In this document: positions 1-9,758 of the stretch, piece by piece
How positions within the stretch are numbered: position 1 is the stretch's first letter
Layout of the letters: each line of letters begins with the position of its first letter
From: Muscardinus avellanarius
Taxonomy: Eukaryota > Chordata > Mammalia > Rodentia > Gliridae
NCBI GenBank assembly: GCA_963383645.1
Contig: OY726559.1
Location: forward strand, 119,373,405-119,437,404
Direction: 5' to 3'
Length of the DNA: 64,000 nucleotides
Notes under the pieces: model-generated
The model's database searches: none
The model's input: the letters and a program-made list of their open reading frames with translations, nothing else
What the model was told of the DNA's origin: nothing
Position numbers and translations under genes: made by a program

Positions 1-838
1 CAAGGTGTATTGAGCTGTGTTCTCGCTTAGAACTAAGCATCTGGCTTCCAGGAGGGTGGGAACACCCAGTGGTGGGCCAGGGGTGCAGGATAGGTGCTCA
101 AGGATCCAGTGCGTGGTGTCCAGCAATGGTCCCTTCCTCCCGCGGGATGTAGAAACTGGGGGTGCCCGAAGGAGGTTTCCAGGTCACACAGGGCTTTTGC
201 AACCTGGAAGGCAGGCTCTGGCAAGGTGGCGGGGGCTAGACGCACAGGCAGTCTCCAATTTAGAGGTGACAGTGCAGTGGCACAGGCACTGACTGCTAGC
301 AGGGGACCGGGGAGTAGACAAGGTGCGCCGAAGGGAGTGCTCGGTTCTGAGGCTGGGGCCTGCTGGGGGGTTGGGGTGCAGCGCAAGCTAGGGTCCACAC
401 TTCCCTGGGCACCCGCAGTTACCTGCCTTCCTTGGTTCAGGATTCCATGGGAGTCTGTCTCTATGCTGTTTTGATCCAGTCGCTGGTGACCACACAGAAT
501 TCTGACGTGGGTGCTGTTCGTTGCTTAAGATGAGAAACTAAGTCCGTTTTCAGTCCCGGATTATCTTGCCGCGGTAATATCGGTCAGGCAGATCCGCGGA
601 CAGCCGCGAAAGCGGCGCGCCGAGCAGCGTTCCAATCCGATTGTATCTGTAGCAGGTCCGGTGTCCGATCCTTGTTCTTCTTCTTCTTCACGTTCAGAGT
701 TTCCCCGAGGTACCAGGATTTGTTTTGGTTCCTGGTATGTATTTATTTTGTTGATTAAGACACAGCTTTCTACGTATTTGAACTTTATTTGCTTCAGCTA
801 CTGAGAAGTGCTGTGTCCCTCAGTCGCCATTTTGAAAA
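1..838 (-). mobile_element. L1 5' untranslated region, cut by window edge
   Basis: The reverse complement matches the 5' region of the full-length L1 at 16.9-17.7 kb: the same opening with an ATGGCGAC core, the tract rich in AAGAAGAAGAAC, the GATAATCC segment and the later GC-rich part. The element reads leftwards, so its ORFs lie outside the window. The 5' end is near 838, followed by AT-rich single-copy sequence. A GC-rich stretch around 570-630 carries several CpGs, as expected for an internal L1 promoter. Confidence 0.85.
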
Positions 839-1046
839 GATCTTGACAGATATTTTAAGTTAATGTCCCTTTCAAGTCTTCAAAACAGAATTCTAATATG
901 CTCTGGGAAATTGTGTATATATCTTTTGCACTAACCAGTATAGCTCCTGGAAACAGAGTTCTTGTGGTTTCTTTAATATTTTTAAAGAAAGAATATTTTT
1001 AAAGAAATTGTGATATATATTCAACATATTTTTCATTATATATATA

Positions 1047-1087
<41 letters not shown>

Positions 1088-1392
1088 GACACACATTTTT
1101 CTTCCTTCGTTTGAAATCCTTGCCAAAGACCTCACATGAAGTATGGGCAAACAGATATGAATCTTACCCTGCCTTTTAACACTCAAAAACAGGATAGATG
1201 GAGGTTGGGAGTTCAGGAAATTCCCTGAAATTAATTCAGAGTAACATTAACTACCAGAAAAAGCACAAACAACCAAGATAGGAGTGAAGGTATCACTGGA
1301 TGGGTGAACGACATTGGTAACATCAGTAGTTTGGCTTCATGCCTGTGGTCCCCTACCTCTCTGTTCTTTCAAGGACCCTCTCCATACTTTAC
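839..1392. other. AT-rich non-coding stretch with a CA microsatellite
   Basis: No gene is seen. A (TA)n run followed by about 18 CA units lies at roughly 1,036-1,085. The open frame across it is an artefact of the dinucleotide repeat. Confidence 0.7.
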
Positions 1393-1456
1393 CTGTCCTG
1401 ATCATTGATTTGGAGCAGTGGTTCTATGTCTTTGTACTCCACATTTTCACCATGAC
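1393..1456 (-). CDS. candidate short exon of NBPF-like copy I (partial)
   Basis: On the minus strand a 64-bp segment is bordered by TTTGCAG upstream and GTAAAG downstream. In the phase left by the preceding coil exon it reads GHGENVEYKDIEPLLQINDQ and then D, and it ends in AG, so it would rejoin the next exon in the same phase used throughout this locus. It lies about 1.2 kb downstream of coil exon 2,655-2,868, matching the 1.1-kb spacing of the acidic exon (59,962-60,019) in copy II. It is less acidic than that exon and the flanks do not clearly align, so identity is tentative. Confidence 0.3.
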
Positions 1457-1997
1457 CTGCAAATTCAGAAATGTCCAGTAAGATATGAAGTAGTTCTGTG
1501 TCACCCTATTTGGGCATAGTGACATATTTAGGCAAATTCTTAGGATACATTGAGGGGACTGCATTGAGCAGTTGTATATCTTATCGGTAAGAAAATCACA
1601 TGGCTTGGTATTAAGATATTTCCAAACAGAATTTCATTGACTTGATGAATCATTATCATGGCATGTTCTGTCTAAAATTGGGAATTAGTTCAAAATATCT
1701 TCTTTCCCTAGATTGTGAGATACTTGTCCAGCATTCTTCTCAACTTCTGCAATTCTGTCTTCCCTCCTGCCACAGAGCTGGTGCCCAACACAGACTCTAC
1801 TCTCACAGCTTCCACACAGAACCAATTTCTTTCTCTAAAAAGTGGCTGGAAAGCCCTTACCCAAGCACCTCTACACATCTCAGCAAAACAAGGGACTAGC
1901 TTCCAAGTCACCTTCTGCTGTATTACCCAGAAAAACCACCACATGGAATGTATTTCTGTGTAAGCCAACATTCCCTTTACCAAGTTCCCCTATATCT
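1457..1997. other. no recognised gene
   Basis: Short overlapping frames on both strands show no family resemblance. This would be intron of NBPF-like copy I if that gene is real. Confidence 0.5.
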
Positions 1998-2007
1998 AAT
2001 TTCTTTT

Positions 2008-2235
2008 CTTTTCTTTTTTTTTTTTTTTGTACGTCTGGGGATGGAACCCAGAGGCATTTCTGTCCTACAATCTACACCTCCTGCCTATTTTTTACTCTTT
2101 ATTTTGAAACAGGTTCTCACTGAGTTGCAGAGGGCCCCACTAAGTAGCTGAGGCTGTCTGTGAAATGTGATACTCTGTCCTGGGCCTCCCAAATGCTGGA
2201 ATTACAAGCGTGCTCCACCACACCTGGGTATCTAA
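2008..2235 (-). mobile_element. B1/ID hybrid SINE, antisense
   Basis: A T-rich left edge is followed by the reverse complement of the ID-like tail (GGGGATGGAACCCAGAGGCAT) and of the 7SL-like head (GCTGGAATTACAAGCGTGC). It is strongly diverged, so it is an old copy. Confidence 0.8.
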
Positions 2236-2654
2236 TTTCTAAGTCAACCCCACAGAGGACCTTAATCCCTTGCTGAAATGCATCAGGAAATATTCCCCTG
2301 TTCATTGCATGTCACATGAGACATTTGTCACTAACACATAAAGTTACAGAAATTTTAAAAGGATAAATCAATTGATTGCTCACTTATATTAAAGACAGCA
2401 ATAAGAAGAGTGTCTGATAAACTCATTTTTTTTTACCATAAATTTTTTCCTCTCAACAATTTGCCTCCTCTCCTTTCATACTTGGGTGTTCATCTTTTGT
2501 CTTCCAGCCCAAGCAGTCTTAATCTTGTCAGGGCCCCAATGTGGCAGGAAATGATAAATATGGAAAAATGTGTACTAATGTGGAGATGTGGCCTCTCCTG
2601 AGAGCTTAGAACCTTGGAGCACCTTAGTGTAATCTGGGCCTGTGGCCAACTCAC

Positions 2655-2868
2655 CTGCACTGAGCTTGCAGACAATATCTTCTGCCAGCCTGTGTCCTTC
2701 AGCCAGTTGCTCTCGGTGACTCTGCCCCTGGTGGCTGTCAGATCATCCTGGGTGAGGAGGTTCTTCAGATGATGGCTGAGAGATCAAGAGGCATCTCTCC
2801 CTTCACGTAATTGCTGGTGTAACTGGGTCAGCTCGTGGGCTAGTTTAGGAATTAGGACATAGTACTTC
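2655..2868 (-). pseudogene. NBPF-like coiled-coil exon, copy I, broken
   Basis: This is the copy I counterpart of exon 61,127-61,329. On the minus strand it begins after CCATAG and ends before GTGAGT. It encodes ELTQLHQQLREGRDAS, which matches the conserved coil of NBPF proteins and myomegalin (PDE4DIP). A TGA at 2,784-2,786 follows directly, probably from an ancestral Arg CGA. The remainder, with REQLAEGHRLAEDIV, continues in another frame, so a one-base deletion lies near 2,700-2,745: the exon is 214 bp where 215 keeps frame. These two lesions argue that copy I no longer makes a full protein through this exon. Confidence 0.8.
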
Positions 2869-3213
2869 CTATGGAAGGTAGAAGGGAAAACAGAGTGAAG
2901 TGGTGCCATGATGTGTGATAAGGATGTTGAGAGTAGTTTCTCTGAGTAAATTTCAGAGGAGCCCTTCAAGCAAAGTTCTGAATTATTTTTGATGCCAGAT
3001 ATCCATGAGCAGGTAGAGGTCACCTGAATTTAATTATAGGTAATTTGAGATATGCACAAAGAAAGCAACACACTTTGGAGACATACTTTGTGATTGGTTG
3101 ATAAGACAAAATGGGTATGCATATTTCAGCAGATCTGATTTTGTTAAGGTTCTGAGGATAAAATCTCCATATCACACTAGGTGCCATGAGTAGTCCTTGA
3201 CTATCAAAGATAC

Positions 3214-3265
3214 CTAGAGGCTTTAGGCTCTTGTGATTTTTCATCTTCGTAGTCTTTTTTGTTTT
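3214..3265 (-). CDS. Olduvai short exon (52 bp), NBPF-like copy I
   Basis: The exon is bordered by TTTGCAG and GTATCT on the minus strand and is exactly 52 bp. With two leading and two trailing bases it reads NKKDYEDEKSQEPKAS. The two leading bases complete the split codon left by the 167-bp Olduvai exon at 14,512-14,678. The trailing AG combines with the G that begins either an Olduvai large exon or a coil exon, giving Arg. In human NBPF genes an Olduvai domain is likewise made by a large exon plus a short exon, which I recall as 52 bp. It is open here although the downstream coil exon is broken. Confidence 0.72.
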
Positions 3266-3269
3266 CTGC

Positions 3270-4261
3270 AAATCAAATCAGATGGAAGCAGTCACATTAC
3301 ACCATTCTTGCTGTACACATTTGTAAACACAGGCATATAAATATTTTGGTGTAAAATAGGATATTACAAGTGGAACCTAAAGGAAGCATCAGAATGTGTC
3401 CTAGGAGAAGGAACTCGCCTCAATTTTCTGAGTCATTGAGTCCTGAGCTGTTGTGATAGAACTTCAATATGCATCTAACTTCTGAACATCAGAAAAGTCA
3501 GAACACATCTCCTCACTTCATTCAAACTACTGGAGATTTTGCCTAATTGCCTTCTAGAATTTTTACTGCAACTTGCCTTAACAGGAAGCTCATTCATTTG
3601 GGGTTCAGTTGAAAACAATCATTGAAAATATATTTAGGTGAAATACACAAACTTTTATAAAGAAAGACATCCTGGGTGCTCCCTAAAGCACAAAATCTTG
3701 GACGTTCACGTGTGTTGGGGGAACCAGGATGCTGTCTTGCCTTCAGAAAAATTCCATAGAAGGGCAGTGGTAGTGTGCGAGAGTTTGAGTAATCAGAACT
3801 ACTCATATAGGAGAAAATCAGGAAATCAGGAGAGAACCTGGACCTCAGCATGGAGAAACTAGGATACAGCCTCCAGGAATACATATAAGTTTACTGTTAA
3901 ATTTGGATAACCTGGCATGCTCAAGGAACACTATTGAGAAATGGCATTCATCAAGACAGTTGGAGAAGATGTGAGACATCCCATTGTAAAACAGTAAAAC
4001 AGTCCATTGTAGACATAATATATATAGGTGGAGAAAATATCAGGAATTTCCAGCATACCTTCACTCTCCTCGCCTTGGCTTTCATTCCCTGTTCTGATAT
4101 CGCTAGTGAGTGGGAAGGAGAGAAAGGTGTTACTTGGAACTAAGAAGAATTTGAATGACCTGACCCACCTGAGGTCAGGTTCTAGAGTGTGACTCAAACT
4201 AATGTGACTCTATAGGACCGTCCTGAAGAAAGGTTTCTCCACCCACACGGAGTGCTAGATT
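3270..4261. other. intron-like single-copy sequence of copy I
   Basis: No coding signal is seen. The stretch aligns with 62,040-63,160 and lies between the two Olduvai exons of copy I, so it is best read as intron. Confidence 0.55.
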
Positions 4262-4275
4262 TAAAAAATAAGAAG
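4262..4275 (+). repeat. left target-site duplication of L1-A
   Basis: The 14-bp sequence TAAAAAATAAGAAG recurs at 14,447-14,460, flanking a 10.2-kb block that begins with L1 5' sequence and ends with an L1 3' end. Its A-rich composition suits L1 endonuclease cleavage. Confidence 0.85.
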
Positions 4276-5739
4276 GCTGAGATAATCCGAGACTGAAAAT
4301 GGACATAGAGCCTCATCTTAAGCAGCAAGCAGCACCCACGTCAGAATTCCGTGTGCTCACCAGCGACAGGATTGCAACAACACGGGGACTCCCATAGATG
4401 CCTGGACCCAGGAAGCCAGGTACCTGAGTGGGTCCAGGGAAAGTGCGGGTCCTAGCGTGCGCCCCAGGACCAGCACTGGCCCGGGGCATCTGTACCACGC
4501 CTCAGGACCCATCACTGTCCTCGCGCACCCTGTCTGCGCCCCGAACCCCCGCTAGGAGTCAGTGCCTGCGCCACCCCCACCCCTAAAATCGGAGCTTACC
4601 TTGCGTGCCTAGTCCCTGCCCCCCACTGGAGCCCAGACACCCACCTTGCTGGAGGCCTGCTTTCCAGGAGGCGAAAGCTCTGTGTGCCCGTGAGAGCTCC
4701 TCGGGCCCCCAGCTTCTACGCTCCACGGGAGGCAGAGATCATTGCTGGACACCGCGCAGCGCCTGTGCCCCCGGACCCTTGTGCACCTATCCCGTGCCCC
4801 TGGCCCACCACGAGAGTTCCCGCCCACCCAACAGCCTGATACTCAGTTCTAGTCTAGAGTACACCCCAGTGCACGTTGGAGGAGCATAGCAGCAGGCACT
4901 AGGCAGCTGCACCCCCTCACAGCTGGGTCCAGTAATAGCAGCGCACCCAGCCTGCACTCTCGGAACTGGCAGAGCTCTGGCAGTAAGTGTGGGCATCCAG
5001 GAACCAGCAACCCTTTGCCCAAGGTACATCTTGGGACCACACCGGCTAGCCCAGTTAGAATTTCCAGAGACACAGGAAAATCCATCGAGACACAATATCT
5101 GCACAGGACCTCAGGGGGAGGTTCCAAGTCTACTTTGGACATTCTCCACTCCTGTAGTGAAGCACAGGCCGGAGTCTAGTGTGGTGAGTGCAGAGGTGCT
5201 GACTAAATGCTGGAATTATGCAGAACCTGGGAATTGTACAGAATCTAATAACAGTGATACCAGACATCCTGACACATAAACCCAAAGCAGTTAAAGGAAA
5301 GAAAGGTGTCCAAACACACAGAGTGACCTAAGAAGATAAAAATAGAGTACAAAGAAAACTAAGAGACATTGGATTATATTCTGAAAGCTACCAAAGCAAT
5401 CAGATACCCAAATATTATATGGAACTGACCCCGTATTCGTAAATAAGTAGGATTGTTTTTTTTATTACCTTTATTGTGGATGTCTTGTTTTGTTTTGCTT
5501 TTATAGTGCTTTTGTTTTGTTATGGTTATTGCTGTTTTATTTTTCCCCATCCTTCTTTTACTTTAGCTTGTTGTTTTTTATATATATTTGATAGTTTGCC
5601 TTGTTTTTTGATTTCACACAGCTGCTAGTTCCTTTTATTTTATTCTTGTCCTTTTTTCCTCTTTCTTCCTCTTTCCTTCTTTTTTATTTTTATTTTATTT
5701 ATTTTATTTATTTTTTAAGTGAAATAGTCTCAGTCTTTT

Positions 5740-5935
5740 TTTTCCAGATCCATATTTTTTAAATTTATTTATTTTTATTGGTGCACTGTATTCATACATC
5801 ATAGTGGGATACAAACTTTTGTAGACATACATACACACATCGCCCAGTCAGCCCCCACCTGATTCCCACCCCATTCCCTCCCCATCCCTCCTTCCCATGC
5901 TTGGCTTAGTGGTTGACATCTAGTATTATAGCAAT
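5740..5935 (-). mobile_element. L1 3' end fragment, antisense
   Basis: The reverse complement ends in CACCAATAAAAAT preceded by CTATGATGTATGAATAC and a purine-rich stretch (GGGAGGGAATGGGGTGGG). It is the same tail family seen at 15.4, 49.2, 51.4 and 51.7 kb. Confidence 0.75.
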
Positions 5936-6099
5936 TTATCCAAAATTAAAAATGATAATCTCACATAACAGTTTCATTTGTCTGATACCAAGCTTTTGAT
6001 GACTTAAAGATAACATTTCAATATTCCTTTTTACTTTCTTTCTTACCAGAGGATATTTTTTTTTCTATTTTTCTAGGTGAAACTATCATATATTTATAT

Positions 6100-6830
6100 A
6101 TTTATTTTTCAGAAAAAAATCTATCCTAATATGGAATATGGATTCGAGATACCCAAAATGTTCTTGAAAAAGAACAAAGCTAGAAGATATATATTTTCTG
6201 ATTTCAAACCATATAAAGCTACAATAATTGAAACAGTGTAGTACTGTTCTAAAGGAAGATATATAAACCATTGGAGTTAAATAAAAGCCTAGAGCTAAAT
6301 TCTTCCCTATATTGTCAAGTTATTTTTGACAAGGTTTCCACAAACATTTGGTGGTGGAAATAATAATCTTTTAACTAAATATTGTTGAAAAATAATAATT
6401 ACATGGAAAAGAATAAAATTGGGCCCTTACCTAATCCCATATACAAATATTAACTCAAAATAAATAAAAGACCTAAATATAAATCTTAAGACTATAATAT
6501 TAGAAGAAAATCTGGGTCATAAAACCTCACAACAATGAAATTGGCAGTGATTTCTTGGATGTGATTTCAATGGCACAGGCAACAGAAGAGTATACAAACT
6601 CCCTAAAAAATAAAAAAAATTGTATATCCAAAGACAATGTAAACAGAGTTAAAAGTTACTAATAGAATGGGATAAAATATTTCCAAATGCTATATCTGAA
6701 GGTATATTAATATTCCAACTAGAAATCCTAAAAATTAACAACAATAAAGGCAAACAATACAATTTAGAGATAGGTAAAAGACTAACATAAATAATGAATC
6801 TCCACAGATAACCAATCTTAGTTGTCTATT
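6100..6830 (+). mobile_element. old L1 ORF2 fragment
   Basis: Recognisable on the plus strand are an ancient ORF2 3' portion near the TTTGACAAGG site, a stretch like the 'tatacaaat..taactcaaaat' segment and ACAGGCAACAG. The reading frame is shredded by stops and indels, so this copy is far older than L1-A or L1-2. Confidence 0.65.
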
Positions 6831-6887
6831 GGATGGAAACTCTTGTTTCTCTGGTTCTGGTGTGTGTTACCTATTTCTTCTTTGTAG

Positions 6888-7778
6888 TTAATCTCTGAGT
6901 ATTTTCTCTAGCGCTGGACTTGAAGACATAAATTCCTTCAGTTTCTGTTTGTCATGGAAGCTTCTTATTTCTCTATCTAATTTGATAGAAAGTTTTGCTG
7001 GGTAGGAAATTTTTGTCTGGAAGTTGTTTTCTTTCAGAATTTGGAATATGTTACTCCAAGCCCTTCTGGCTCTCATGACTTGGTTTGGGAAGTCTGGAAT
7101 GATTCTAGTTGGTTTGCCTCTGAATGTCACTTGGCCCTTTGTTTTTGTTGCCTTTAAGATTCTCTGCTTGGCTTCCACATTGGTCATTTTGACAATTATG
7201 TGGCGTGGGGATCCTCTTCTCCGATCCTGTCTAAAGGGAGTTCTATAACTTTCCTGGATCTGTGTTTCAACCTCTTGCTCTATGTTGGGAAAATTTTCTG
7301 CTATTACTTCCTTGAAGAGATTGTTGATCCCTTTGGTTTCACTTTCTTTTCCCTCCTCTATTCCAATTACTCTTAGGTTAGCTCTCTTAAAATGGGCCCA
7401 TATTTCTTCAATGTCAGATTCCTGCTGTTGGATATTTTTTTCTAGATTAGAAACTATGCGTTCATTTTTGGAATGATCATCTTCTAAGAGCGAGATTCTG
7501 TTCTCCATGTGGTCTAATTGGTTGTTTGTGCTTTGAATTGAGGCCTTTACTTCATTAATTGCATCCTTTATCTCTTTTTGGCTCTCTCTGAGTTCTTTTC
7601 GAAGCACCTCTATTATTTCTACAGTTATTTTCCTGATTTGATCTTCTAGAAATCTCTGATTTTCTGTTTTATGGGGTTGTGATGTTGTGGGGTTGTGGGC
7701 ATTCATTGCTCCAGTGTTATTCCTCTTTCCCATGATTTCGGAAGTTTGTGCCTTCTCTGGGTTCTTCCCTTGGGTCAC
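6888..7778 (-). CDS. intact L1 ORF1 protein of a second L1 subfamily
   Basis: The 296-residue frame is uninterrupted. Residues from about 40 to 130 form a coiled coil (MENRISLLEDDHSKNERI). An RNA-recognition region follows with LRVIGIEEGKESETKGINN, then the C-terminal domain with the ESYRTPFRQDRRRGSPRHII and PAKLSIKLD segments. ORF1p is the L1 RNA-binding trimer found with L1 RNA in cytoplasmic particles. It differs throughout from the ORF1 at 19,015-19,992, so it belongs to another lineage. Sequence from 7,779 to about 8,071 is its 5' UTR. No ORF2 follows in the expected place, because an older plus-strand fragment lies there. Confidence 0.88.
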   Translation of the reverse strand: MTQGKNPEKAQTSEIMGKRNNTGAMNAHNPTTSQPHKTENQRFLEDQIRKITVEIIEVLRKELRESQKEIKDAINEVKASIQSTNNQLDHMENRISLLEDDHSKNERIVSNLEKNIQQQESDIEEIWAHFKRANLRVIGIEEGKESETKGINNLFKEVIAENFPNIEQEVETQIQESYRTPFRQDRRRGSPRHIIVKMTNVEAKQRILKATKTKGQVTFRGKPTRIIPDFPNQVMRARRAWSNIFQILKENNFQTKISYPAKLSIKLDREIRSFHDKQKLKEFMSSSPALEKILRD

Positions 7779-8535
7779 TATGACTTCACTTAAGGTGCTC
7801 TGGATCTTGAGTCTGTAGTATCTCAGACCCCACTACTCCTTTACTGGGTTGTATCACAGAGTCTCCAAACCAGGGAGTCGATAGAGGCTGCTTTAAACTA
7901 TGGGGGGGTGCCAGGTTGCACATTCTCCTATGGTGTGATATCTCTGCTACCGCCACTCCCCCACTGGGTCAAGTCCCAGGAAGTACAGTACTGGGATTTC
8001 TCCTCTGTGGCCCGCAATTTGACTCACTGTTCTTGAGTTCGCAGATGTAACTGTACTGGACTCATTGAATTTTTCCTTCTTTTTTTTTGTTCTCCTCCTT
8101 TGATTGGTTTTTCCTTTCTTTTTCTTGGATTAAGTAATAGTCTTGGTATCTTGTGTGGATTTTTTTTATGTTTGTCTGCTCCTTCCATCAGCCCTCTTAC
8201 AAACTCCCCCACACTAACCTATATACTCTTCTCCCCCAAAACTTTTCCCCATAATATACCTACTTGTTTAATAAAGTATTTCATATCTCCATACTTACTC
8301 TACTAATGACAAGAGTCCTACCAGTTAACTCTCTCTCATTCTCAGCAAGATATTACCTTATCATACTTAAAGTCTTTCTCAACCTAAACATATCCTCTAC
8401 CTTATCCAACTCCTTTACCCATCACCCCAGCTCCTCGCACATCATCCACCCTCAACATTGGAAAAGCTCTGCTGACTTGCCGATACCCCTAAACTCCTAA
8501 TATTAAGATTGGACTAAGCATAATACTCACAAACG

Positions 8536-9596
8536 ATGAAGAGTAATCAGAAATACAGGACAGAGAACGCTATAAATATGAGAACCAGGAATTATGAAGA
8601 GACAGCAGAAATCACGAATACTGACCTACTAGAAATGCAAGAAGGGGAGTTCAGAATCTTGATGTACAATATGATGAAAGGATTTAAAACAAGTCTAGAG
8701 GAGGTGAAAGGTGAGTTAGAAACAAGAGGCAATAAGTGAAATGAAGACAGCAATAGAAAGAAATAATGGAAGATTAGATGAAATGGAAAACAATATCAAT
8801 ATTAGAAGACAGCACATCGCAAACTGAAAACACAGTCAGCGATATACAGAAATCTTTACAGCAACAAAACCTAAACATCCAGCAAATATGGGATAATATG
8901 AAGCATCCTGACTTACGGATAATAGGCATTGAAGAAGGGATAGAGGTACAGAAGAAGGGCATCTGTAATCTCTTCAAGGAAATAAACTCAGAGAATTGCC
9001 TAATATGGAAAGAGACTTGGACCTTCATGTCCAGGAGACATACAGAACTCCACTGAGACAGGACCAAAAAAAGACCACTCCACACCACATAATAACCAAA
9101 ATGACCAACATAGAGGCCAAGGAAAAAATCTTAAAAGCAGTGAGAACCAAAGTACGGGTGACATATAGAGGCAAAACAATAAGAATCACTCCAGACTATA
9201 AAACCCAGGTCGTGAATGCTGGGAGAGACTGGGATGACGTGATTCAGACCCTGGAAGAAAATAACTTCCAACCAAAGCTTATTTATCCACAAAAACTACT
9301 CTTCAAGATCAATGGTGAAACCAAAGTCTTTCAGGATAAACAGAATCTCAAAAATTCATGAATTCAAAACCAACATTAGAGAAAATTCTTAAGGAAATAA
9401 ACCATGCCAGGCGTGGTGGCACACGCTTGCAATCCACGCGCTTGGGAGGCAGACACAGGAGGATCGCGCTGATTTGGAGCCAGCAAGCTGGCTTAAGAGA
9501 CCGTCTTTCCACATAAAGTTAAAAAAATAGGTCTGGGAGTGTAGCCCATGGGAGTGTAGCCCGGAGGTAGAAGGGATTCCAAAAACCCCAGTACAA

Positions 9597-9637
<41 letters not shown>

Positions 9638-9715
9638 AATAAACCATAAGGAAGAAAAAAGAAGCAGACTTCAGAAGCAGAGAAGAGAGGAAGTTAATAA
9701 GTGGGCCATTTAAGT
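8536..9715 (+). pseudogene. L1-A ORF1, broken
   Basis: The start matches ORF1 of L1-2 (19,015) and encodes the same N terminus (ENAINMRTRNYEE). Relative to L1-2 there is a deletion near 8,725 that removes part of the coiled coil, further shifts near 8,790 and 8,990, and loss of one A in an A-run near 9,352 that ends the frame early. A SINE interrupts the last 30 codons. Confidence 0.85.
9406..9635 (+). mobile_element. B1/ID hybrid SINE inserted in L1-A ORF1
   Basis: A 7SL-like head (GCCAGGCGTGGTGGCACACG) is joined to an ID-like tail (GGAGTGTAGCCCGGAGGTAG) and ends in about 35 A. The 12-bp target duplication GAAATAAACCAT flanks it at 9,394-9,405 and 9,636-9,647. The long pure A tail suggests a recent insertion. 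Confidence 0.92.
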
Positions 9716-9758
9716 AAAGAAGAAAGATCAAACCACCCAAGAGTAGACAGAACGCAAA

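Larger units (their letters stand above)
2390..4261. repeat. segmental duplication, copy I left part
   Basis: This stretch aligns by eye, in the same order and orientation, with 60,690-63,180. Shared landmarks include the CTCAACAATTTGC segment, the coil exon, the 52-bp exon, the run around 3,600-3,900 ending near the GAGAAATATGATA-like site, and the segment ending in ACGGAGTGCTAG. The copies are clearly diverged. Copy I is broken at 4,262 by the L1 insertion and resumes at 14,461. Confidence 0.75.
5686..8071 (-). mobile_element. composite L1 block inserted in the L1-A 5' UTR
   Basis: TTTCCTTCTTTTTT occurs on both sides (5,672-5,685 and 8,072-8,085), exactly where the L1-A 5' UTR breaks and resumes. 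The block contains, left to right, an antisense L1 3' end (about 5,740-5,935), a much older plus-strand L1 ORF2 fragment (about 6,100-6,830), and an antisense L1 5' part with an intact ORF1 (6,888-7,778). The mixed orientation cannot come from one simple insertion. The flanking repeat is T-rich, so chance or slippage is possible. Confidence 0.6.

Noticed and set aside
893..1186. minus-strand frame with a VCVCVC run
   Set aside because: Product of the CA microsatellite.
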